This document shows, piece by piece, positions 1-6,276 of a stretch of 10,969 nucleotides of DNA. The notes beneath the pieces were generated by a model that was given only the letters and a program-made list of their open reading frames with translations, searched no databases and was not told the origin of the DNA. Within the stretch, counting starts at the first letter, position 1. Every line of letters starts with the position of its first letter. Origin of the DNA: an uncultured Eggerthellaceae bacterium (GTDB taxonomy: Bacteria > Actinomycetota > Coriobacteriia > Coriobacteriales > Eggerthellaceae); the NCBI GenBank assembly GCA_946631805.1, contig CAMPAJ010000034.1:1-10969 (forward strand). Direction: 5' to 3'. The position numbers and the translations under genes are program-made.

Positions 1-1554
1 CTTGGCCCCGAAGGTCTTGGTGACGTTCTTGGCCGTGATGGTCTGGGCCTTGAGCGCGACCGGGGCCGGCGTCGGCTTGCCATCCTTGGTAATCTCGAAC
101 GTCAGCGTCTTGGTTCCGGTATAGGAGTTTACGCCCTTGATGATGACGCTACCCGTGCCCATCTCCACGTTGTTGACGTATTCGACGGTATAGTCACCAG
201 ACTTCTTCACAAACTCCTCGAGCGTCTTGTCGCCATCCTTCACAACGACGGTTGGCTCGATAGCCTCACCGGTGTAAGCATACGCAGCCTCGATGCCCGA
301 AATCTCGATAGAGGAATCGGCAACGTCCTTCGGCGTCATAACGGTCAACTCGACTGGGCCAGTCGCGAAACGGTTACCACCCGTGCTGGGATCATCAGCG
401 GAAGCGAGACCCGTGAATACACGGTACTGAGTAACAATCTTGTCGGCGTTGACATCATCAAGGATTTCGTTCTTCGTTGCGCCAGCTGCCTGCTCAACGG
501 CACCCGAACCCCACGTAAGGGCCAAAACCGTACCGACTTCCGCAGCGCCCTCGTCGCTTACTGCGGACGAAGAAGTAGCCGGGTAGAAGTAGCGCTTGCC
601 ATTCAGCTGTTCGTAAGACATATAGGTCGAGAAGTTATCGGCTGCGCTCGCGACGACCGACTGGCCTTCCTTCAGCGCAAAGTCAGCTCCGAACGCATCG
701 GCAAGAATAGCCTGCACGGGCACGAACTTGCTCGTCGCGCATACCTGCCAGCCATTCTTGTTGAACAGGAACGCACGAGCGTCGTCTGCGGTTTCGGCCG
801 TGGTTGCAAGAGCAGCCATATCATCTTGATAGTAGGATTTGACGAGCGTTTTCGTACCGGAATTCTGCTCGTAAACATTGAACGGTTTAAAGATGGTCAG
901 CATGTCGGCATTGCTCGCATAGGAATTGCCGCCCATGTTGCCATCGGCGCTGAACTCCTCGGCGGTCTTGCCCCAGAAGTTGCGCAAGCCCTCATGATGG
1001 CTTTCGGCCTTGGCGTCCTCGAGGGCTGCACCGGCAGTGCCCTCTTCAAGCTTAACATCGCCCCACTTTAAAGCGACGATTGAAGGAACTTCGTAGGCGC
1101 CTTCCGCATTGTAGTCACCCACTGCGAATGCGGGGTAGAACTTTTTGCTGGCCATGAACTCAGCATAGGTGGGCTTGCTGCTCGGTACCCAGTCACCAGA
1201 CGAGACAACGAGCTTGTCTCCCTCCTTAAACGTCGTGTTCGCAGCACTGATAAGCTGGTCGATGGTCACGTACTCGTCAGCTACCACTACCGTGACGCCC
1301 TTCTTGCTGCTAAACACGTAAGCAGCGTCCTGGGTGTTCTGCTTGGCCATCTCGACCATCTGGGCCTTCGTGAAGCCAACCGTTTGAATCTGGCCATCGG
1401 CCGTCTGAGTCGCTACGGTGAACACGGTGTCATTATCAGCCCATTCAGTCCACGGAGCCGCATCATCTGCAGCGAATGCCATGCTCGGCGCAACGACAAG
1501 CGCAACGATAGCAGCAAACAACCACGCAGCGAAGCGATGCATTGTCTTTGACAT
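1..1554 (-). CDS. Secreted surface protein with tandem copies of the shared domain (partial, C-terminus off the window)
   Basis: The frame is open from ATG 1554 to base 1, giving 518 codons with no stop, so the C-terminal part lies outside. Residues 1-29 are a signal peptide (MSKTMHRFAAWLFAA start, cleavage near AFA-ADD). GAGG lies 7 bases before the ATG. Two tandem copies of one domain follow: copy A at about 44-222 and copy B at about 224-406. They have matching landmarks such as KFYPA and RYFYPA, VPSIVALKWG and VGTVLALTWG, LRNFWG and QYRVFTG, and GGNSYAS and GGNRFAT. A third copy is in the anchored protein. Residues 413-490 form the Ig-like SGI/YTG module also present in the GLUG protein, leading into a Thr/Lys-rich region with the start of another such domain. 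It is separated from the upstream gene by its own promoter-like spacer. I infer a surface role linked to the transporter; the ligand is unknown. Confidence 0.8.
   Translation of the reverse strand, partial: MSKTMHRFAAWLFAAIVALVVAPSMAFAADDAAPWTEWADNDTVFTVATQTADGQIQTVGFTKAQMVEMAKQNTQDAAYVFSSKKGVTVVVADEYVTIDQLISAANTTFKEGDKLVVSSGDWVPSSKPTYAEFMASKKFYPAFAVGDYNAEGAYEVPSIVALKWGDVKLEEGTAGAALEDAKAESHHEGLRNFWGKTAEEFSADGNMGGNSYASNADMLTIFKPFNVYEQNSGTKTLVKSYYQDDMAALATTAETADDARAFLFNKNGWQVCATSKFVPVQAILADAFGADFALKEGQSVVASAADNFSTYMSYEQLNGKRYFYPATSSSAVSDEGAAEVGTVLALTWGSGAVEQAAGATKNEILDDVNADKIVTQYRVFTGLASADDPSTGGNRFATGPVELTVMTPKDVADSSIEISGIEAAYAYTGEAIEPTVVVKDGDKTLEEFVKKSGDYTVEYVNNVEMGTGSVIIKGVNSYTGTKTLTFEITKDGKPTPAPVALKAQTITAKNVTKTFGAK
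337..1425 (-). repeat. Tandem protein-domain duplication (copies A and B)
   Basis: Copy A covers about 889-1425 and copy B about 337-885. The duplication is visible in protein but not as long DNA identity, so it is old. Shared order: an N-terminal strand, a helix with a TKAQMVEMA- or QDDMAALAT-like start, a V-x-I/V-x-x-I/L-L helix, (R/K)-x-F-Y-P-A, an A-E-G or E-G-A-x-E-V turn, the x-A-L-x-W-G strand and a final aromatic-G strand before GGN. Confidence 0.65.
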
Positions 1555-1596
1555 GCCTTTTCCTCTCTTTCTTTTCGTCCTCATTCATACCTTTTC

Positions 1597-1633
1597 GAAA
1601 TATAATCTATAATAACTATATTTCTCTTATAGA
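1597..1633. promoter_or_regulatory. Two interleaved inverted repeats, possible operator
   Basis: GAAATATA (1597-1604) pairs with TATATTTC (1617-1624) as a perfect 8-base inverted repeat with a 12-base spacer. TCTATAA (1606-1612) pairs with TTATAGA (1627-1633) as a 7-base repeat with a 14-base spacer. Arm centres are 20 to 21 bases apart, about two helical turns, and both overlap the putative promoter. This suits binding by a dimeric regulator, possibly metal-responsive given the neighbouring importer. AT-rich composition raises the chance of coincidental symmetry. Confidence 0.35.
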
Positions 1634-1634
1634 A
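1606..1634 (-). promoter_or_regulatory. Putative promoter of the leftmost surface-protein gene
   Basis: On the minus strand a -10-like TATAGA (1606-1611) lies 17 bases from a weak -35-like TTCTAT (1629-1634). This would give a leader of roughly 45 bases before the ATG at 1554. The -35 match is poor and the region is so AT-rich that alternative -10 positions exist, so only the general location is supported. Confidence 0.4.
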
Positions 1635-1694
1635 TAATACTACTGACACGCATCCCTCCTCTTTGCAATCGGCGAATTCATCCACGTCTTTGCG

Positions 1695-4600
1695 TTATTT
1701 CACTTTGATAGTGGCCGTAACCGTCTTCGAAGCGCCTGCGTAATTCGCATTGCCCTTGGCGGTGACCCTGACCTTTAGCTTGTACGTGCCCTTCTTCGTC
1801 TTCTTGGGCACCGTTACCTTTCCTTTGGCGCTCACCTTGAATTTCTTCGCCACCTTGTTGGTGCTCACGTTCTTGTAGGTCACCTTGCCTTGCGCCTTTT
1901 TCACCTTGAAGGGCGCGATAGCCTGTGCCTTTTTCTTGAGTTTCGAATACTTCACGGCCTTCCCGTAGGCCTTGACGGTCATGGGCTGCTTGGCTTTCTT
2001 GATACTGAACGTAACGGTCTTGGTACCAGCATAGTTGCCCTTACCCTTAACGGTCACGCTGGCCGTTCCAGCCGCTTTGTTTTTGGCATAGCTCAAGGTG
2101 TAATCGATCCCTTGCTTGAGCGTCATTCCCCTGTACGTGAGCTTGGGTTTGGGCGTTTTGGCCTTGCCGTCATACGTGTACGAAGCAGGGATACCCGACA
2201 CTTTGACATCGCTTGCAATGCTTGCAGGTACGATCTGGAAAAACACGTTGGTGTAATTGTCGAAATTGCCACCCTGCGTGAAGCGTATGGTCATGCAGGC
2301 CAAGTCGGCTTCCTTCGAGCCCGTCACGTTAATAGGGTCGATGCTCTGTTCTTTACCGGGCTCGGGATTGGGATTGCCATAGATATATTTGTAGTCGTAG
2401 CTCAACGGCTCATTGTAGTACGGCTTGCCCGTGCCATCGCGCATGGCCTTGCCCAAGTATGTGACGGTCTTGAATGTAGGCTTTATAACATCGCCCGTAT
2501 ACTTGATCTTAACGTAGCCCTTGGTCTTAAGCGCTTTTACGATATCCCACTCCTGGCCGCTGAACACAACGTTTCCGAATTTAGCCGATTCCTCGACATT
2601 GGGATCCTTCGAAGGCTCCGAGCTCATGAACATCGAAGCCCACTTGATCCTGAACGCTGCTTGCGTTGTAGATCCTTTGTAGTGAGCACTCGTTTCCTTG
2701 GCTGTGACGGTCACGTCGTACCGGTAGCTTTCACCATGGGAATTGATGTAGTCGTAGTATTTCTTCTGACCATTCGAATCTTTTACGGCCTTTGTGCTGC
2801 CATCCTGGTTCCAGGGGACATCGTAGGTATACTCGCTGGGGTCCACCACGTTGCCCGCATCGTCGCGAACGGTGACGTTCTTGGGCTTCTGACGTTCCCA
2901 ATTGAATACCTGCGAGGCCGCCGAAACCGTGCACGAACCTATATCGGCTTTGTCCACGGTGTAATTCACAGCCTGGGAAAGCTCGCCCTCGTAACCGTTG
3001 ATACCGACAACCTTGGCCTGATACGTCGGCCCTATCTCGCGCGAGTCGTCAGACACCACCAACTTGTAGTCGGCATCCTGGTAAAGCATGCGCCCGTCAG
3101 ACGTTTTCAGCGTGACGATCGGAACCGGGGCGAATGATGCCGAGTATGCGGGACTTTGAACCGATGACACCCCCGTCGCAATCGACGAAAGGCTGGTCTT
3201 CGCGAGCTCCGAATCGCTCACTTGCCAAGACAGCTTGGGGAACGAACCGGGAATCGGCACGTAATACATTGACCAGTCGCCCTTCATAGCGCGCGAGTGG
3301 TTTAGATAGCTGACCGCCTTACTGGACCTCATCTCGTCGGCCGAAATCTCATGGTTATTCTTGAGTGAACCGCGGTTCTCTCCCTTGGCTACCAGGCGCG
3401 AATGATTCTGGCCGTCGCTGAAGCCATCCTCGTCGACGGCCTTGTCGACGGTCAAATCGGGGAGGAAGCAGTTATCGTGGATGAAGCCATCGTTTTCGCC
3501 GGAAATGACGGCCGTACGGTAGCCCGTTTCGGTTCCGCCCACGCTGCCGGTCACATAGCAAGCATAAATCTGCGGATCGGCCAACCGAAGGTTGTCAGCT
3601 GTTGAAGACGTATTGTACGTTGTAAGCAGCGCGGTTATGCCCGAGGCGTAGTAGCCGCCACCTGTGGTGGAAAAGCATCGGCCTTGGTTGTAGCAATAGG
3701 CGATGTCGCCATTGGATGTGCCGACGATGCCGGCGGGACACGGCTTGTTCCAGCGCGTACCCTCGATTTGAGCCGTATTTGAGCAGCCGATCACCTGTGT
3801 GAATGCACCTGTACTGCCAGCGATGCCCGCCACATCGCCCAAGCCTGTTACAGGCGCCGTATTGGAGCAACGCTCGATGGTAAGCGTAGCGGGTTCCTCG
3901 GTGCCCTTCGACTTGGTCCACACCGTGTACCCCGGATCCGTCTCGTTTGAGCCCACCACGCCGCTGGCGGAAGCCGGCTTGGCTATCGTAGGACCGCGCA
4001 GCGAGCCCACAATACCGCCCACGTTGTTAGCACCCCATCCAGATTGCACGATGCCATTTTTGATGATACCCGTTTGAATCTCACCCGTATTGGCGCAATC
4101 AGCCACATTGCCCATCGTGAACCCAGCAATACCGCCAACCATCGCGCTCATCGAAAACGTCTGCGCCCCAAAGCGGTCCACGCCGCCACTACCATTGACG
4201 TCGAACACGAGCTGTCCAGTGTTTCTGCACCCCTCGAGCTCGGTAACGTTGGCAGCATCGTCCTCGGAACCCTGCATGCCCACGAGCCCGCCAATGTAAG
4301 CGGCAATATAGGGCACGTTGTCGTTCACGTTGGCATCCGAGGCGATTGACAGCTGCGCATCGGCATGCACGCAATTGCGCATGTCGCCCATAAGCGTTCC
4401 CACGAGCCCGCCTACATAGCGCAGCGTGCAGCGCTCATCGGAGGTCTTTCCCTCTTTCTCGGGAACAGCGCCGTTGTTCGTCACCGAAACTTCGACGGAG
4501 CTGTAACAGTTTTCGATGCAGCCGCCCAGGTAGCCGGCAATGGCACCCACGTAGCTGACGGACTTACCATCGGCTTCGTTGACAACCTTCAAAGGATTAT

Positions 4601-5153
4601 CCCTGCCACCAGTGATAGTAAGATTCTTGATGACAGCCTTATCACCTGCATAGCCGAACAGGCCTATGTAGCTCAGGCGATCGCCCACATTGACCATCAA
4701 GTTATGGATACGCGTTTCATTCGCCATCGCAACGATGCCACCGCCCGCCGCCGATCCGCGACGGCCATCGAATGTGCCCTGGAACGGATGCTCCTCGGTA
4801 CCGATCGGGTCAATCGCATCGCCCGCGTCCAGGAAGATGATTTGCGCGCCCTCGTCGAGCTGCACCGTCTTGCCCTCGAAGCTCTCGGTACCGCTGTTGA
4901 CGAGATATGCCAGGCCTTTCAGCTGGTTCAGGCTCTTGATCGTGTAGGGGCTGGTCTTACCCTCGTACCACGACACATCGTAATCGGCCTGGGTTTGCAC
5001 CTTCGCCCCAGAAACCGCCTGTACTTCCATACCGGCCGCCTCGACCGTCGTTTCGGCCGCGTAGGCCATTGGCGCGCTTGCGAGCACGCACATCAGCGCC
5101 ACGAGCACGGCAGCGAAACCGGCTCTTGCACAACCGCATCGAGTTTCACCCAT
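1695..5153 (-). CDS. Large secreted GLUG-repeat / Ig-like surface protein
   Basis: A 1152-residue secreted protein. The signal peptide ends near AYA-AET at about residue 33. Residues around 70-560 form a right-handed beta-helix of GLUG-type repeats: VGGLVG, IGGLVG, VGGIAG and VGGIVG steps alternate with N-C-x-N-T-G turns. Residues about 620-645 show the W-x-M-Y-Y-V-P-I-P-G-S-F-P-K-L-S-W closing motif often seen after GLUG regions. Several Ig-like modules follow, including one at about 981-1053 shared with the leftmost gene, then a very Lys-rich terminal domain (about 1054-1152) ending TVTATIKVK. There is no LPXTG or membrane anchor; the basic end could bind the wall by charge. It lies 17 bases after the DUF2149-like gene, so it is probably in the same transcript. 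GLUG proteins are often adhesins or binding scaffolds; a specific ligand is not evident. Confidence 0.85.
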   Translation of the reverse strand: MGETRCGCARAGFAAVLVALMCVLASAPMAYAAETTVEAAGMEVQAVSGAKVQTQADYDVSWYEGKTSPYTIKSLNQLKGLAYLVNSGTESFEGKTVQLDEGAQIIFLDAGDAIDPIGTEEHPFQGTFDGRRGSAAGGGIVAMANETRIHNLMVNVGDRLSYIGLFGYAGDKAVIKNLTITGGRDNPLKVVNEADGKSVSYVGAIAGYLGGCIENCYSSVEVSVTNNGAVPEKEGKTSDERCTLRYVGGLVGTLMGDMRNCVHADAQLSIASDANVNDNVPYIAAYIGGLVGMQGSEDDAANVTELEGCRNTGQLVFDVNGSGGVDRFGAQTFSMSAMVGGIAGFTMGNVADCANTGEIQTGIIKNGIVQSGWGANNVGGIVGSLRGPTIAKPASASGVVGSNETDPGYTVWTKSKGTEEPATLTIERCSNTAPVTGLGDVAGIAGSTGAFTQVIGCSNTAQIEGTRWNKPCPAGIVGTSNGDIAYCYNQGRCFSTTGGGYYASGITALLTTYNTSSTADNLRLADPQIYACYVTGSVGGTETGYRTAVISGENDGFIHDNCFLPDLTVDKAVDEDGFSDGQNHSRLVAKGENRGSLKNNHEISADEMRSSKAVSYLNHSRAMKGDWSMYYVPIPGSFPKLSWQVSDSELAKTSLSSIATGVSSVQSPAYSASFAPVPIVTLKTSDGRMLYQDADYKLVVSDDSREIGPTYQAKVVGINGYEGELSQAVNYTVDKADIGSCTVSAASQVFNWERQKPKNVTVRDDAGNVVDPSEYTYDVPWNQDGSTKAVKDSNGQKKYYDYINSHGESYRYDVTVTAKETSAHYKGSTTQAAFRIKWASMFMSSEPSKDPNVEESAKFGNVVFSGQEWDIVKALKTKGYVKIKYTGDVIKPTFKTVTYLGKAMRDGTGKPYYNEPLSYDYKYIYGNPNPEPGKEQSIDPINVTGSKEADLACMTIRFTQGGNFDNYTNVFFQIVPASIASDVKVSGIPASYTYDGKAKTPKPKLTYRGMTLKQGIDYTLSYAKNKAAGTASVTVKGKGNYAGTKTVTFSIKKAKQPMTVKAYGKAVKYSKLKKKAQAIAPFKVKKAQGKVTYKNVSTNKVAKKFKVSAKGKVTVPKKTKKGTYKLKVRVTAKGNANYAGASKTVTATIKVK
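1995..2213 (-). other. Ig-like module shared with the leftmost gene (copy in the GLUG protein)
   Basis: The region reads SDVKVSGIPASYTYDG, then L-x-x-G-I-D-Y-T-L-S-Y-A-K-N, then AGTASVTVKGKGNYAGTKT. The same layout recurs in the leftmost protein at 85-318 as SSIEISGIEAAYAYTG, DYTVEYVNN and GTGSVIIKG-x-N-S-Y-T-G-T-K-T. This module type is common near the C-termini of surface proteins of Gram-positive gut anaerobes and is probably a wall-proximal spacer. Confidence 0.75.
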
Positions 5154-5161
5154 AGCCCAAA

Positions 5162-5169
5162 CCACCTTT
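5162..5169 (-). promoter_or_regulatory. Ribosome binding site deciding the start of the GLUG-repeat gene
   Basis: AAAGGTGG on the minus strand lies 8 bases before the ATG at 5153. The alternative GTG start at 5165 falls inside this site and has no site of its own at useful spacing, so ATG 5153 is preferred. Confidence 0.6.
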
Positions 5170-5170
5170 C

Positions 5171-5518
5171 TTACGCGCTTTCCTGTTCCCCGACGTCTTC
5201 CTTCATCATGTACATCTTGCCCGTCATAGGATCCTGGTACACCGTGCCGAGTTCCATGAAGGACGAGCCGCCCTGCCCGATCTGGTCTTCCATATCCTCA
5301 AGGCCCTCGACTTCGGCCATGTCCTCGGCCTGCACGACCTCGGTCATGGCCGAAATGTCCAAGTTCCAGTACGAAACCAGCGCCAACATCAAGCCGCATG
5401 CGAACACGAGCATGACGTCTGCCAAGTTCACCAAGCCAACACGCGGGTCGGCATCCTCGACTTCGGCGTAGGGATTAGACGACAGGCCGCCTTGGCCCAT
5501 GAAGTCCTTCGCACTCAT
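5171..5518 (-). CDS. DUF2149-like small membrane protein, probable ExbD-type motor partner
   Basis: A 115-residue protein with a short cytoplasmic N-terminus, one membrane helix (NLADVMLVFACGLMLALVSYW, about 31-51) and an acidic extracytoplasmic tail. DPRVGLVNLADVMLVFACG matches the DUF2149 family as I recall it, and the NLAD-VMLVF part parallels the ExbD/TolR P-L-x-D-V-M-L-V-L segment, placing D34 at the position of the essential proton-carrying aspartate. It lacks the larger globular periplasmic domain of ExbD. The tail has acidic runs and ends in a Met-rich DPMTGKMYMMK segment. It overlaps the ExbB-like gene by 4 bases (ATGA), with GGGGAGG before its start. The pair is inferred to form a proton-driven stator; the coupling target is unknown. 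Confidence 0.85.
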   Translation of the reverse strand: MSAKDFMGQGGLSSNPYAEVEDADPRVGLVNLADVMLVFACGLMLALVSYWNLDISAMTEVVQAEDMAEVEGLEDMEDQIGQGGSSFMELGTVYQDPMTGKMYMMKEDVGEQESA

Positions 5519-6276
5519 GCCGACACCTCCCCGACGAGCTCGGATTTGCTCACCTTTTTGCGCTCGGGTTTCGCGGCACCCGCCTTGTAGGCTTCGGCCT
5601 TGGCGCGAATGTCGCCCTCGTACGGCAGGTCAACGCCCTCGTCGCGGGCTTCCTGCGCCTTCTCGAGCACACAGGTGGCAAGCGACTCGGTCGCTACGAG
5701 GTAATTGGCGTACCAGCGCTTGCGCACAGACGACACGATCATCGAAACCACGCCGCCCAGAAGGCCAGCCACGGTACCGTCGAAGGCCACGAGCAGCGAG
5801 TTCGAAAGCTGATTGACATCGCCCTGGCCCATGGCGACGATGCCGGGACCCAGGGGGATGAGCGTGCACATAAGGCCCATCATGGGCGCGATCTTGGTCA
5901 CGAGGTCGGTGCGCGCCACCTTACGGCGGTAGCGAGCGTCGGTTGCCGTGACCTCGCTCTTGGCCAGGGCGAACAGGTCGTCCTCGGGAAGGCCCATATT
6001 GGAGGTAATCACATGAAGGGCTGTCTTCTGGCTGCGCAGCAGGCCCGTCTCCTCGATGACCTCGTGCAACTCGTCATACGCAGCATCCTTGATGCGCTTG
6101 ATGTCACGCGGCATGTTGGCTTTGAAATACCGCCGTTCGGCCAGGTATTCGGCAAGCAGCGCGCCTACGCTGTAGACGGCGAACAGAATCAGGCCCACGA
6201 GCACGACCATGACGGGCGCCATGAGAGCCGCCGCCACGTTGCGCATGATCTCCTGCAAGTAGATTTCGAGGTTCAT
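5515..6276 (-). CDS. ExbB/TolQ/MotA-family proton-channel protein
   Basis: A 253-residue inner membrane protein with the MotA_ExbB layout. It has one N-terminal membrane helix (about 17-43), a cytoplasmic helical loop (about 47-125), then two helices, KIAPMMGLMCTLIPLGPGI (128-146) and FDGTVAGLLGGVVSMIVSSV (165-184). A polar cytoplasmic tail ends in a Lys/Glu-rich segment. The APMMGLMCTLI block corresponds to the ExbB APMLGLLGT helix, and the Thr in AFDGTVAGL to the conserved polar position of the last helix. In family members these helices form a pentameric proton-conducting stator around ExbD/MotB-type partners. The start codon overlaps the upstream stop by one base, and the stop overlaps the next gene by four (ATGA), which argues for coupled translation. 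The IPLGPG insertion in place of the usual IGM marks a divergent subfamily. What the motor acts on here is unknown. Confidence 0.9.
   Translation of the reverse strand: MNLEIYLQEIMRNVAAALMAPVMVVLVGLILFAVYSVGALLAEYLAERRYFKANMPRDIKRIKDAAYDELHEVIEETGLLRSQKTALHVITSNMGLPEDDLFALAKSEVTATDARYRRKVARTDLVTKIAPMMGLMCTLIPLGPGIVAMGQGDVNQLSNSLLVAFDGTVAGLLGGVVSMIVSSVRKRWYANYLVATESLATCVLEKAQEARDEGVDLPYEGDIRAKAEAYKAGAAKPERKKVSKSELVGEVSA

Larger units (their letters stand above)
1555..1694. other. AT-rich intergenic spacer between the two large surface-protein genes
   Basis: This 140-base gap is the only substantial non-coding stretch. Its left half is strikingly AT-rich against the GC-rich surroundings and holds the promoter-like and inverted-repeat elements listed separately. 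I see no stem with a T-run on the minus strand after the GLUG-gene stop, so some read-through into the leftmost gene is possible. Confidence 0.7.

Noticed and set aside
1627..1653. Possible leader peptide ORF of 8 codons in the AT-rich spacer, next to AGGAGGG
   Set aside because: The GGAGG is only about one base from the ATG, too close for normal initiation, and the peptide has no regulatory codon run. The ORF also overlaps the putative -35 region.
1555..1694. Rho-independent terminator after the GLUG gene
   Set aside because: No GC-rich stem followed by T-run on the minus strand; the AT-rich repeats are interleaved and better fit a promoter/operator.
1890..3137. Plus-strand open frame of 415 codons
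   Set aside because: Antisense to the Ig-like part of the GLUG gene; His/Arg/Val-rich composition without motif or credible ribosome site.
4365..5471. Plus-strand open frame of 368 codons
   Set aside because: Crosses antisense over both the GLUG gene and the DUF2149-like gene, ignoring their boundaries; no family features.
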